A stretch of DNA of 64,000 bases from contig JAYFNX010000011.1 in the NCBI GenBank assembly GCA_034933245.1, positions 9,072 to 73,071 of the forward strand, in the 5' to 3' direction. Source of the stretch: Pelethousia sp034933245. Its GTDB lineage: Bacteria > Bacillota > Clostridia > Christensenellales > CAG-138. The notes beneath the pieces were generated by a model, which saw only the letters and a list, made by a program, of their open reading frames with translations, made no database searches and was not told where the DNA came from. Below are positions 17,302-26,364 of this stretch, piece by piece. Every line of letters starts with the position of its first letter. Within the stretch, counting starts at the first letter, position 1. The translations under genes were made by a program, and so were the position numbers.

Positions 17302-18984
17302 ATGGGAATATCGTTACTAGAGGCCATGCGTATACCTCCCTTCTCGGAAGCAAAACTGATAGCGGGTGCAGCCGGGATTGGCCGCACGGTGGAATCCGCC
17401 AACATTCAAGAAGTGCCGGATGTAGACCGGTGGCTGCATGGGGGAGAAATCGTTTTTACGGCAGGGTATGCCTTTCAAACGACGGAGAACGCGGTGAAGC
17501 TACTGGAGCGGATAAACCACAAGGGCGCCACGGCAATGGCGATAAAACCCAGCCCATACCTTCCCTGCATTCCCAAGGAGATGATTGCATGCGCAGATAG
17601 GCTGGGATTTCCCCTTTTTGAAATATCGGAAGACATGCCCTATATGGATTGCATTCTACCGATATTGGAGCGCATCACCCAAAGGCAGCTTACGGTTATG
17701 AAGCGGGTAGAAAGCGTGCATGAATCCCTGATGCAGTCGATCTTGCGGGATGAGGGCATGGACGGCATTTGCCGGACGTTGAGTGGCGTTACGCAAAGCC
17801 CTGTTGCCATTCTTTCGCCCCAGGGGTCCATTATGGCCCGTTGGCATGAAGCCGCCCAGGAAGGCGCTTGTGCGCAAGACGAGGAGGAAGATGTGCGGCT
17901 CCAGGCCTTCCTGCGCAGCAGCAATGTACGCCATATGCGCCGGAACCAGTGCAATGCCGTAAACCTTGGGGATAAAACAAGGCGCATATGCGTGCCGATC
18001 TTTGCACAGGACGCCCATATAGCTTACCTATTGCTGGATAAATCCATGGATGAAATGCTGGATCTCGATCTGATTGCATTTGAAAATGCCAGCTCTTTTA
18101 TCGCCATCGAGATTTTGAAGGAAGAGGCGCTCATACAAAAGGAACAGAGAATTCGGGAGCAGTTCCTGGAGGACCTGTTTATGAAGCGCTATAACGACAA
18201 CCGGGTTATGTACCAGCGGGGGTTGTATGTTGGCTTTGATATGAGCCGTCCCCATTGCGTTTTGGTGGTGGCGCCGGATGCTTTTGAAAGTTATATTTAT
18301 GGCGAGCTGAAAAGCGCGAATGAAACGGAAGTGCAGAACATCAAGACCCGCATCCATAATTGCGTGCGGGACGGACTTGCGGCCTATCCTGGTTCGCTTC
18401 TTACCATGACGGACGGGGTAAAAGTCGTAGCCATGGCGGAAATTCGAAATCCCGCGGATTTAAAGACCTTAAAGGTGGTTTTGCAGGAGTTGACGAAGAA
18501 GCTGACGAAGGAGTTTCCGCGCTTATTGTTTTCAGCCGGCGTAGGGCGCGTGAAACGCCGCCTTGAGGAAGTGGGGGTAAGCCGGGACGAGGCGATGCTT
18601 GCGCTGCGGGCAAGCCGCAAGACCAAGTTGCATACTGAGGACGAACGGATTATGTTCTTTGAGGATTTGGGGTGCCTGTGCTTTCTGTGTGAATTGGATG
18701 GTTCCACCGCTATGCGCAATTATTACGAGGAGCATATGCGCGCGCTGATAGAGTATGATGCGGAAAACAAGTGCGATCTAATCGCAACGCTGGAAGCATA
18801 CCTCGCGAGCAATCAAAACCTTCGGTTAACAGCAGAACGCCTTTTTGTGCATAAGAATTCCGTTATTTATAGGCTCCATAAAATCGAGGGGCTTATCGGG
18901 CAACGCCTCTCAGATGCAAAGACGGGATTTGATATGCAGCTTTGCTTATATTTACGCAGCATTTTTTCCGAACCGCAAAGGTGA
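17302..18984 (+). CDS. PucR family transcriptional regulator
   Basis: 560-residue regulator. The N-terminal PucR domain (about residues 1-125, beginning MGISLLEAMRIPPFSEAKL) is the sensory part named after the purine catabolism regulator. A GGDEF-like linker region follows, and the C-terminal helix-turn-helix of the PucR/CdaR type reads ENQNLRLTAERLFVHKNSVI-like (residues about 520-545). The ATG at 17302 has AAGGGG upstream; 15 further codons are open. It is transcribed divergently from the M20 and PLP genes and precedes the dihydropyrimidine dehydrogenase-like and TRAP genes, so it is the likely local activator or repressor of the whole catabolic island. Confidence 0.88.
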   Translation: MGISLLEAMRIPPFSEAKLIAGAAGIGRTVESANIQEVPDVDRWLHGGEIVFTAGYAFQTTENAVKLLERINHKGATAMAIKPSPYLPCIPKEMIACADRLGFPLFEISEDMPYMDCILPILERITQRQLTVMKRVESVHESLMQSILRDEGMDGICRTLSGVTQSPVAILSPQGSIMARWHEAAQEGACAQDEEEDVRLQAFLRSSNVRHMRRNQCNAVNLGDKTRRICVPIFAQDAHIAYLLLDKSMDEMLDLDLIAFENASSFIAIEILKEEALIQKEQRIREQFLEDLFMKRYNDNRVMYQRGLYVGFDMSRPHCVLVVAPDAFESYIYGELKSANETEVQNIKTRIHNCVRDGLAAYPGSLLTMTDGVKVVAMAEIRNPADLKTLKVVLQELTKKLTKEFPRLLFSAGVGRVKRRLEEVGVSRDEAMLALRASRKTKLHTEDERIMFFEDLGCLCFLCELDGSTAMRNYYEEHMRALIEYDAENKCDLIATLEAYLASNQNLRLTAERLFVHKNSVIYRLHKIEGLIGQRLSDAKTGFDMQLCLYLRSIFSEPQR

Positions 18985-19424
18985 TACGCTCTAAAAACAG
19001 AATCGGTTTGCGCCATTTTAAGCCGTCGGGAGGGTTTCAATATGGAACGATAGCGCTTTTTTTCTTTTTGGGGAACTTGATGGATTTTCCTATGAAAATA
19101 CGCCCAACAGGTTAGCCCATTGGCAATCCAGCGCGCTGCTTACCTTGATTATACCGGGAGGATCAGAACGCATGGCCACAGCCTAAACTTTGGTCGCCTT
19201 ATGAAGGGAAAATGAAAATGTACTGCGCCTAATATATGGACCACAATCACAAACATTTTTTAAAAACGTTGGTATGGTGTCACAATGACATGAAATCCGC
19301 GGATGTGATACGATAGCACCGTAAAAATGATTTAGAAAACAACCATATAAGCGTCTGTACAGAATCGAAAAAGCTTATCAAAAAAACCCATCATAAGCAC
19401 TTAGCATAGGAAAGGTGGAGCACA
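18985..19424. other. 440-base regulatory gap before the catabolic operon
   Basis: No gene seen. The right half becomes AT-rich and contains a perfect small palindrome at 19278-19290, a plausible operator, about 135 bases before the PreA-like gene. The left half has no recognised element. Confidence 0.5.
19278..19290. promoter_or_regulatory. Candidate operator palindrome
   Basis: TGTCA-CAA-TGACA is a perfect 5-bp inverted repeat with a 3-base spacer, in the upstream region of the catabolic operon next to the PucR gene. Binding by PucR is inferred from position only. Confidence 0.35.
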
Positions 19425-20576
19425 ATGGCAAATTTGGAAGTCTCTTATTGCGGCGTAAAGTTTCGCAATCCTTTGGTTCTTGCATCCGCAACCCCAGGCT
19501 GGGACGGAGAAGGTATGCGCCTGGCAGGAGAAGCGGGAATTGGCGGCGTTATCCCCAAGACGATTGGACCGGAACAGGACTGGGCTGCGCATCCGCGCAA
19601 TGGCCGCATCTATTTGCACCGCTATAACGGCAAACCGATTGGACAAGTCAATCTTGAGCTGTTCACAACAATGAGCCGTGATGCATGGGTAAGGGAACAA
19701 CTTGCTATCGCCAAAGAAGGCGGCGCTACGATGCAAGTTAGCATATTGGCTATGCCGGAGCCTGAAGAAACCGCCAAGCTGGTGGAGGAAATTCAGGCGA
19801 CAGGGCTGGTGGATCTCTTTGAACTTAACGTTTCCTGTCCAATGCCCGCTTCCACGGTAGGCATGCACATTGGGAAAAGCCCCGAGCGCACCTTTAACCA
19901 AGTGAAAATTGCGAAGGCGGCATCCAAAATACCGTTTACGGTAAAAATGACGCCCAATGTAACGGATCTTATCGATGTGAGCATTGCCGCAAAAGAAGCC
20001 GGCGCGGATGGCATTACCATCAGCAATTCCATCCGCTCTTTTGCAGGGGTGGATATTGAAAGCGGCAAGCCCTATCTGTGCGGATACGGCGGCTATACGG
20101 GCCCCGCAATTCATCCCATCATTATGCGCCATGTATCTGAAGTGGCACGCCATGTGGATATCCCTATCTCGGCTGTGGGGGGCGTAAACAGCTATAAAGA
20201 GGTAATCGAATTCATCATGCTGGGTGCAACGACCGTTCAGATCTGCACCGCCGTTATGTGGAACGGTTATGAACGCATCACCCAGATTGTTAACGATTTG
20301 AACAAGTGGATGGATGCCAAAGGATACAAATCCTTTGAAGAGATTCGCGGGATTGCGCTTAAGGATATCACCACGGTGGAGAAGCTGGCGGAGTTGCCGG
20401 CCAAGTTCGCGGATGTGGATCGGGAGGCTTGCACCAATTGCGGCCTATGCCAACGCCTGTGTATGTATCGCGCCATTCGCGAAAAGGACGGCAAGCGGTT
20501 TGTGGAAACCGGCAAGTGCGATGGTTGCGGCGTATGCGCCCAGTGGTGTCCTACCAAAGCAATTACGCTCAAATAA
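19425..20576 (+). CDS. PreA-like dihydropyrimidine/dihydroorotate dehydrogenase with C-terminal ferredoxin domain
   Basis: 383 residues. Residues 1-310 form a DHOD-type FMN barrel (YCGVKFRNPLVLASATPG at the start, LFELNVSCPMP, ISAVGGVNSYKEV and GATTVQICTAVM). The C-terminus holds two 4Fe-4S motifs (CTNCGLCQRLCMY and CDGCGVCAQWCP). This is the PreA architecture, the catalytic subunit of NAD-dependent dihydropyrimidine dehydrogenase, which reduces or oxidises a pyrimidine-like ring. No PreT partner is adjacent, so electrons may come from ferredoxin or another flavoprotein. The ATG follows AAAGGTGG. It opens the long plus-strand operon with the TRAP transporter and the molybdenum hydroxylase, suggesting reduction of a ring hydroxylated by the latter. 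Confidence 0.85.
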   Translation: MANLEVSYCGVKFRNPLVLASATPGWDGEGMRLAGEAGIGGVIPKTIGPEQDWAAHPRNGRIYLHRYNGKPIGQVNLELFTTMSRDAWVREQLAIAKEGGATMQVSILAMPEPEETAKLVEEIQATGLVDLFELNVSCPMPASTVGMHIGKSPERTFNQVKIAKAASKIPFTVKMTPNVTDLIDVSIAAKEAGADGITISNSIRSFAGVDIESGKPYLCGYGGYTGPAIHPIIMRHVSEVARHVDIPISAVGGVNSYKEVIEFIMLGATTVQICTAVMWNGYERITQIVNDLNKWMDAKGYKSFEEIRGIALKDITTVEKLAELPAKFADVDREACTNCGLCQRLCMYRAIREKDGKRFVETGKCDGCGVCAQWCPTKAITLK

Positions 20577-20662
20577 TGGAATGGGACGAATTTCATTCCG
20601 CCCGGCTTCACGGGGGGAACTGCAATTAAATTACAATAAAACGGGAGGAAAAAGGAGGAAGT

Positions 20663-21754
20663 ATGAAAAAGTATATCGCATTATTGCTGACATTCCTAGT
20701 TACCGTTAGCATGGTAGCAGGATGCGCAGCCCCGTCCCAACCGGCAGCGCAAGCCCCTGCGGCCCAGGAACCCGCCGCAACGGAGGCCCAAGCTGCGGAG
20801 CCCGCCGCTGCAAGTGAACCCGCTTATGTGTTAAAGATCGGCCACGACCACACTACCACCTCTCCGATTCAAGCTTCAGCCGAAGAGTTCAAGCGCCTTG
20901 TGGAGGAAAATAGCAATGGCCAGATCAGCGTGGAAATTTATCCCGCCCAGCAGCTCGGCAGTTCCCGCGAGATGATCGAAAGCCTGCAGATCGGCACGCT
21001 GGAAGCGGTGCTGCTCCCCACGGCCAAATTCGGCGGATTCGACCAGCGCCTCAACCTTGCCGATATGCCCTTTATCGCTGACTCGGAGAAGGACTTCTTA
21101 ACGATCTTCAACGGCGAGATTGGCCAGGAAGCCATGAGCGGCTTGCCTTCCATCGGCATTACGGGCATTGCGTACTACCCCGAAGGATTCAAAGCCATAA
21201 CCAACAACGTGCACCCCATTGTGACGCCCGCGGATCTGAAGGGCCTCAAGATCAGAACCATGGAAGCGCCTATCATAATGTCCATGTTCTCGGCATGGGG
21301 CGCAAACCCGGTTCCCGTGGATTTCACCGAAGTTTATAATTCCCTCCAGCAGAACGTTGTGGACGGCCAGGAGAACCCGTTCCTGTCCATTCATGATATG
21401 AAGTTTTATGAAGTCCAAAAATACATGACCATTTCCAACCATGCGTATTTGTCCTATTTCCTGGCGGCGAGTACCTCGTGGTTTGATGCGCTCCCCGCCG
21501 ATCTTCAGGAAGTTGTTAGACAGGCCGGGATAGATGCATCTGCATTTTGCCTTGTTAAGATGAACGAGGCCAATGACGGCTATCTCAAGACCATCAAGGA
21601 CTACGGCGTGGAAGTTTATGAGCTCAGCCAGGAAGAGCGGCAGACATTTAAGGATGCATGTTCCTCTGTCTATGACGACTATCGCGATGTTATTGGCGGC
21701 GATCTGCTGGACCGTGCGGTTGCACAGGCTGCGGAACTGTCTGCGGCCCAATAA
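20663..21754 (+). CDS. TRAP transporter solute-binding lipoprotein (DctP family)
   Basis: 363-residue extracellular binding protein. The signal peptide ends in VAGC (lipobox Cys about residue 21), followed by an Ala/Pro/Glu-rich linker to about residue 50. The DctP fold then begins YVLKIGHDHTTTSPIQAS, with the conserved carboxylate-binding region around LKGLKIRTMEAPI and PVDFTEVYNSLQQNVVDGQE. It binds an organic anion, most likely a carboxylate, which would fit nicotinate-like or other heterocyclic acids; this is inference. It is followed by a strong hairpin and then dctQ and dctM homologues. The ATG has AGGAGG upstream. Confidence 0.93.
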   Translation: MKKYIALLLTFLVTVSMVAGCAAPSQPAAQAPAAQEPAATEAQAAEPAAASEPAYVLKIGHDHTTTSPIQASAEEFKRLVEENSNGQISVEIYPAQQLGSSREMIESLQIGTLEAVLLPTAKFGGFDQRLNLADMPFIADSEKDFLTIFNGEIGQEAMSGLPSIGITGIAYYPEGFKAITNNVHPIVTPADLKGLKIRTMEAPIIMSMFSAWGANPVPVDFTEVYNSLQQNVVDGQENPFLSIHDMKFYEVQKYMTISNHAYLSYFLAASTSWFDALPADLQEVVRQAGIDASAFCLVKMNEANDGYLKTIKDYGVEVYELSQEERQTFKDACSSVYDDYRDVIGGDLLDRAVAQAAELSAAQ

Positions 21755-21788
21755 TAACACCTCGGCTCACGTTTTAATGGAAAGGAAA

Positions 21789-21816
21789 ATCGTCTGCCGC
21801 GTTTTCGCGGCAGACG
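21789..21816 (+). promoter_or_regulatory. Stable hairpin between dctP and dctQ
   Basis: Perfect 12-bp stem (TCGTCTGCCGCG/CGCGGCAGACGA) with a TTTT loop and no following U-tract. It probably stabilises the upstream dctP message or attenuates the downstream genes. Confidence 0.55.
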
Positions 21817-21843
21817 AAAACCGAGTTAGGAGGTGCTTCTTGT

Positions 21844-22371
21844 ATGCTTGAACGGATGGATACCTACCTTTCGCGCTTTGAAAACGCGATAAACGGCGGC
21901 TTGATGCTTGCAGGCGTCGTCGTGTTATTTATAAACGTCATGATGCGTTACCTTTTTCATGCCGCATCTACTTGGGTGGAAGAAGCCTTGCGCTATGCGA
22001 TTATCTGGGTGACTTTTTTTGGAGGCAGCCAGTGCGCAAAGAACGGCACACACGTTGGCATTGATCTTCTTACCCAATCTCTTCCGGAAACCGGGAAACG
22101 GATACTTTCCGCAACGGGCCAGTTTATAGCAGGCGTATTAAACGCATTCTGTACCTATGCGGGGATACAGATGACAAAGCTCGTGCTGGACACGGCGCAG
22201 AAAAGTCCTGCAATTCTCATGCCGATGTGGATTGTGTATATAGCTATCCCCCTCGGATGTGGTCTGATGACGATCAGGTTCTTTGTTGCAGGCCTAAACA
22301 TACTCAGGCATAATGGCCCGGGCTCCCTGATTGCCGACGAAGAAGGCCATGTCGATATGTCACGGCTGTAG
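21844..22371 (+). CDS. TRAP transporter small permease (DctQ family)
   Basis: 175-residue membrane protein with four predicted helices. The family motif region YLFHAASTWVEEALRYAIIWV is clear. It pairs with the DctM homologue encoded nine bases downstream to form the membrane part of the sodium-driven TRAP importer. The ATG at 21844 has TTAGGAGG upstream. No anomalies. Confidence 0.9.
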   Translation: MLERMDTYLSRFENAINGGLMLAGVVVLFINVMMRYLFHAASTWVEEALRYAIIWVTFFGGSQCAKNGTHVGIDLLTQSLPETGKRILSATGQFIAGVLNAFCTYAGIQMTKLVLDTAQKSPAILMPMWIVYIAIPLGCGLMTIRFFVAGLNILRHNGPGSLIADEEGHVDMSRL

Positions 22372-22380
22372 GAGGCCCAC

Positions 22381-23664
22381 ATGATAGCAGCATTATTTAT
22401 TTCCTTATTTGTTCTTTTGATTCTTGGCGCGCCGGTATTCGTAGCGCTGAGCCTGTCCTCGCTGATTGCCATCGTAGGATTTTCCAACTATCCGCTGATG
22501 ATCGTGGTGCAGCGCATGGTGGGCGGCGTGGATAAGTTCTCCCTCATGGCGATCCCTTTCTTTATTTTAGGCGCGAATGTTATGAAGACAGGCGGGATCG
22601 CAAAACGAATTTTAAACTGGGCCCAGACCATGGTGGGCGGCAACACGGGCGGCATGGCCATGACCACCGAGGTCGCCTGTATGTTCTTTGGGGCCGTGTC
22701 GGGTTCTTCTCCTGCAACGGTGATCGCCATCGGCGGCCTTATGTATCCCAAGATGATAGAAAAAAAATACCCAAGAGGATTTACCACAGGTTTAATTACC
22801 TCCAGCGGCTCCGTGGCGTTGCTTATCCCGCCCAGCATTTCCGCTATCGTATACGGATCCGTCACCGGCGCGTCTGTTGGCGCCCTGTTTATGGCCGGTC
22901 TTGGCGCGGGCATTCTTTACGGCATCTGCTTTATAGCCTATTGCTTCTGGTATGCGAAAAAACACAAAATTCCCAAGGATCCCAAATGCGACGCGAAAGC
23001 AAAGTGGAAAGCCACCCTGGACGCCGCATGGGCGCTGGGCATTCCCATTATCATCATGGGCGGAATTTATGCCGGCGTTTTCACGCCTACCGAAGCATCG
23101 GGCGTGGCAACCGTTTATGCGATTGTGGTTAGCCTTTTTGTTTATAGAGATATGAAGCTTAAGGAGCTTTGGGAGTGCTGTATAGCTTCTGCAGGTTCGA
23201 CGGCGCAAGTTATGATCCTTCTGGCCGTCGCATCTATCTTCAGCTGGGTCCTCACGGTGGGGCAGATACCCCAACAGCTTTCCCAGATGATCGTAAACGC
23301 GAATCTTTCGGCCGTGGGATTCCTCCTGGTGACAAACCTGCTGCTCATTGTGGAGGGGATGTTTATTGATGGCTCTTCCGCCATCATCATCACCGCGCCG
23401 CTGCTTTACAGCGCAGCCGTGGCACTGGGAATTAATCCGATTCACCTGGGCGTTATCATGGTTGCCAACGCCGCAATCGGTATGTTCACACCGCCCTTTG
23501 GCCTCAATTTGTTCGTGGCGCAACCTGTTACGGGCAATAACATGAAAACCATTATGAAAGGCGTCATGCCCTTTGTGCTGATAAGCCTCATCGCCCTGGC
23601 GCTGATTACCTATCTGCCGGAGGTAAGCCTATTCCTGCCGAGGCTGGTTTACGGAACCGTTTAA
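22381..23664 (+). CDS. TRAP transporter large permease (DctM family)
   Basis: 427-residue membrane protein with about twelve hydrophobic helices, the usual size of the family. Typical segments are SLMAIPFFILGANVMKTGG, GAVSGSSPATVIAIG and PTEASGVATVYAI, and near the end ANAAIGMFTPPFGLNLFV. It forms the elevator-type translocation channel with the DctQ homologue, for the substrate bound by the upstream DctP. A GNRA-loop terminator follows, which may partly separate the transporter from the hydroxylase genes. Confidence 0.92.
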   Translation: MIAALFISLFVLLILGAPVFVALSLSSLIAIVGFSNYPLMIVVQRMVGGVDKFSLMAIPFFILGANVMKTGGIAKRILNWAQTMVGGNTGGMAMTTEVACMFFGAVSGSSPATVIAIGGLMYPKMIEKKYPRGFTTGLITSSGSVALLIPPSISAIVYGSVTGASVGALFMAGLGAGILYGICFIAYCFWYAKKHKIPKDPKCDAKAKWKATLDAAWALGIPIIIMGGIYAGVFTPTEASGVATVYAIVVSLFVYRDMKLKELWECCIASAGSTAQVMILLAVASIFSWVLTVGQIPQQLSQMIVNANLSAVGFLLVTNLLLIVEGMFIDGSSAIIITAPLLYSAAVALGINPIHLGVIMVANAAIGMFTPPFGLNLFVAQPVTGNNMKTIMKGVMPFVLISLIALALITYLPEVSLFLPRLVYGTV

Positions 23665-23674
23665 GGCAAGCAGC

Positions 23675-23698
23675 GGGCCGTAGCAATACGGCCCTTTT
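23675..23698 (+). terminator. Terminator or attenuator between TRAP and hydroxylase genes
   Basis: Perfect 8-bp stem GGGCCGTA/TACGGCCC with a GCAA tetraloop, followed by TTTTGCC. The short U-tract suggests partial readthrough into the molybdenum hydroxylase genes. Confidence 0.6.
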
Positions 23699-23745
23699 GC
23701 CAGAAAATGAATTGATTTATATAAATTGCAGAGGAGCGTGTCAAA

Positions 23746-24600
23746 TTGCGAGTCAATACCTATTATAAACCCGCTACCTTGCGGGAAGCATTGGTTTGTA
23801 TGCGGTCCGGTGGTATCGTAAAAGCGCTTGCCGGCGGAACGGATTTGATTATCGAAATGAACGGAGGAAAGATTGCGCTGGATGCGCTGGTGGATCTTTC
23901 CGCTATATCCGAACTTAAGAACATAGAAGCCAGAGAAGACGGGCTGCATGTGGGCAGCATGGCCACCTTTTCGCAAATCGCCAGCAGCGCGCTTGTGCAA
24001 AAAATATGCCCTATGCTCGCCGAAGCGGCTGCGATGGTGGGCTCGACCCAGGTGCGGAACAGTGGCACCATTGGAGGAAATCTGGCAAATGCGGCGACGG
24101 CGGCGGATACGGTTCCTGCGTTAATGGCTGCCGACGCCGTTGCGGTCATCAAGAACGCGGAAGGGATGCGCGTTCTGCCGGTAACCAATATTCCGACCGG
24201 GCTGAATACCACATGCCTCGCGGCGGACGAGCTGATTTTTGAGTTAATCATACCCCGGCATACGGGCTGCTTCATGGCTTTTGAAAAGATTGGACGGCGC
24301 AAAGCGCTTGCCATTTCCCGCATTAATATGGGCCTGTTGCTTGAAATGACCGGCAGCACCATTGCGCGCGCTGCGGTGGCTTACGGAGCGGTGGGAAAAA
24401 CAGCATACCGCGTAACGGAGCTGGAGACGTTCCTGGAAGGGAAGCAACTCGACGAGGCCTTGATCAAACAGGCGGGAGATCTGGCGGAAAAAATCGTTAC
24501 GGAAAAGCTTGCCGGAAGAAAGACCACGCCATATAAACGAAAGATTGCGGCGGCGGTGCTACGGCGTGCGCTTACCAGGGCGAATGGAGGTGCTGTGTAA
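23746..24600 (+). CDS. Molybdenum hydroxylase FAD subunit (NdhF/XdhB-like)
   Basis: 284-residue FAD-binding protein of the CO dehydrogenase medium subunit family. It shows the two flavin loops KALAGGTDLIIEMN and STQVRNSGTIGGNLANA. The start is TTG at 23746 with GAGGAGC upstream. It passes electrons from the iron-sulfur subunit to an acceptor. Gene order here is FAD, iron-sulfur, first molybdopterin part, second molybdopterin part, the same as ndhF-ndhS-ndhL-ndhM of Eubacterium barkeri nicotinate dehydrogenase. The stop is immediately adjacent to the start of the iron-sulfur gene. Confidence 0.9.
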   Translation: MRVNTYYKPATLREALVCMRSGGIVKALAGGTDLIIEMNGGKIALDALVDLSAISELKNIEAREDGLHVGSMATFSQIASSALVQKICPMLAEAAAMVGSTQVRNSGTIGGNLANAATAADTVPALMAADAVAVIKNAEGMRVLPVTNIPTGLNTTCLAADELIFELIIPRHTGCFMAFEKIGRRKALAISRINMGLLLEMTGSTIARAAVAYGAVGKTAYRVTELETFLEGKQLDEALIKQAGDLAEKIVTEKLAGRKTTPYKRKIAAAVLRRALTRANGGAV

Positions 24601-25065
24601 ATGGTACGCAAGATGACATTCGAAATAAACGGGCAGAACTATACTGTGGAAGTTGACCCTTCCATGCGCCTGTTGGATCTCATCCGGGATGTGATTGGCC
24701 TTACGGGAACAAAAGAGGGCTGCGCCGAAGGGGAATGCGGCGCCTGCACCGTGATTCTGGACGGGGAAGCCGTTACGAGTTGCCTTGTGCTGGCAGGCCA
24801 AGCCGAAGGCCATTCGATCATCACCATCGAGGGCGTTTCTCAAAACGGCGAGCTTACCAGGCTCCAGCAGGCTTTTGTGGATTGCGGCGCGATCCAGTGC
24901 GGCTTTTGCACGCCGGGCATGATTCTCTCGGCAAAGGCGCTGCTGGATAAAAACCCTCATCCCACGGACGATGAAATCCGCACGGCAATTTCGGGCAACC
25001 TGTGCCGCTGCACAGGGTACGTAAAAATTGTGGACGCCGTTAAAAAGGCGGCCCAGGAGGAGTGA
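24601..25065 (+). CDS. Molybdenum hydroxylase 2Fe-2S subunit (NdhS/XdhC-type small chain)
   Basis: 154-residue iron-sulfur protein with an N-terminal plant-type ferredoxin cluster (GCAEGECGACTV and a later Cys in SCLVLAG) and a C-terminal all-helical cluster domain (CGFCTPGM and CRCTGY). This is the standard small subunit of xanthine dehydrogenase-family enzymes and relays electrons from the molybdenum centre to FAD. It starts directly after the FAD gene and ends four bases before the first molybdopterin gene, so the four are co-translated. Confidence 0.95.
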   Translation: MVRKMTFEINGQNYTVEVDPSMRLLDLIRDVIGLTGTKEGCAEGECGACTVILDGEAVTSCLVLAGQAEGHSIITIEGVSQNGELTRLQQAFVDCGAIQCGFCTPGMILSAKALLDKNPHPTDDEIRTAISGNLCRCTGYVKIVDAVKKAAQEE

Positions 25066-25068
25066 GCC

Positions 25069-26364
25069 ATGATACCGACCTCTGAATTCAAAGTAGTAGG
25101 AAAGCGGGAAGTCAGGAAGGATTCGCTGCCAAAAGCAACCGGGGCGGCCCGTTATGCGGCGGATATTAAAATGCCCGGCATGCTGTGCGGGAAGGCGCTT
25201 CGGAGCGAATATCCGCATGCGAAGATCCTATCTATCGATACCGATGCGGCCAAGGCGATGCCCGGCGTGCATGCGGTGCTTACAGCCAAAGATATCCCTG
25301 GTATCAATAAGTTTGGCCTGGCAATCGCGGACCAGGAGGTATTGGCCAGCAAAAAGGTGCGCATGATGGGCGACGCCGTGGCGCTCGTTGCCGCGGAAAC
25401 GCTGGAGCAGTGCGAGGCCGCACTTCGCCAAATAAAGGTGGCGTATCAGGAATTGCCGGGGGTATTTTCCATTGAGGACGGCATCAAGGAAGGCGCACCC
25501 CTTGTGCATGAAGATGTGCCGGGCAACCTTCTTCAGCATACCATGGTGCGCAAGGGCGATGTTAGCACCGCGTGGGCGGACTGTGCCTATATTGTGGAAA
25601 ACGACTATACCACCCAGCGCGTGGAACACGCCTATATCGAACCGGAGGTAGCGGTGGCATACATCGATACCATGGGCGTTATGAACGTGCTCAATTCAAC
25701 GCAATATACGTTCCGGGACAGAAGGCAAATTGCCCCGGTCATCGATATGCCGCATAACATGGTGCGGGTGCAACAGCAGACGACAGGCGGCGGATTCGGC
25801 GGAAAAGATGACATCACCTGTGAAATTCAGGCGGCTTTGTTGGCGCTGAAGACAGGGAGACCCGTGAAGGTGGTATGGACCCGCAGCGAATCCATGGCCT
25901 GCTCCACGAAGCGGCACCCCATGAAAATCCACGTTAAGACCGGATGCGATAAAAACGGAAAATTGCTGGCCATGGAAGGAACCGTCTATAGCGATAAGGG
26001 TGCGTATTGCTCCATCGGCCACTTTATTACCAAAAAAGCCGGGCTGCACCTTGCGGGCCCCTATTATATTCCAAACATTTGTGTGGATACGTATAGCATC
26101 TATACCAATAACACAATCTCCGGACCGTATCGTGGGTTCGGAATTCTACAGTCTGCCTTTGCGCACGAATCCCAGATGGATCAGCTTGCCGACCTTGTCG
26201 GTATGGATCCGCTGGAATTCAGACTTCTCAATTGCCTGAAACATGGGTTATCCACCGCGACAGGACAGGTGTTCACCCAGGGCGTGGGGTTTGAGGATAC
26301 GCTACTGGCCATGAAAGAATATATGGGTGAGACAGACCTGTATGGCGAGGAGGGAGATCAATGA
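25069..26364 (+). CDS. Molybdenum hydroxylase molybdopterin subunit, N-terminal part (NdhL-like)
   Basis: 431 residues covering the first half of the usual large subunit of about 770 residues: the a/b hammerhead region (LPKATGAARYAADIKMPGML) and the first molybdopterin domain, with QQQTTGGGFGGKDD and the substrate-pocket stretch GPYRGFGILQSAFAHESQMD. It ends within the domain linker at GEEGDQ, and the second half starts four bases earlier in another frame with its own GGAGGGAG site. The split therefore looks genuine, not a frameshift. NdhL of Eubacterium barkeri nicotinate dehydrogenase is split in the same way and has a similar predicted mass (near 47-50 kDa). Confidence 0.9.
   Translation: MIPTSEFKVVGKREVRKDSLPKATGAARYAADIKMPGMLCGKALRSEYPHAKILSIDTDAAKAMPGVHAVLTAKDIPGINKFGLAIADQEVLASKKVRMMGDAVALVAAETLEQCEAALRQIKVAYQELPGVFSIEDGIKEGAPLVHEDVPGNLLQHTMVRKGDVSTAWADCAYIVENDYTTQRVEHAYIEPEVAVAYIDTMGVMNVLNSTQYTFRDRRQIAPVIDMPHNMVRVQQQTTGGGFGGKDDITCEIQAALLALKTGRPVKVVWTRSESMACSTKRHPMKIHVKTGCDKNGKLLAMEGTVYSDKGAYCSIGHFITKKAGLHLAGPYYIPNICVDTYSIYTNNTISGPYRGFGILQSAFAHESQMDQLADLVGMDPLEFRLLNCLKHGLSTATGQVFTQGVGFEDTLLAMKEYMGETDLYGEEGDQ

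Noticed and set aside
26361..26364. A frameshift between the two molybdopterin chain genes.
   Set aside because: The ATGA overlap has a good ribosome site before the second ATG. The break lies in a domain linker, and the NdhL/NdhM enzymes are split in the same way.
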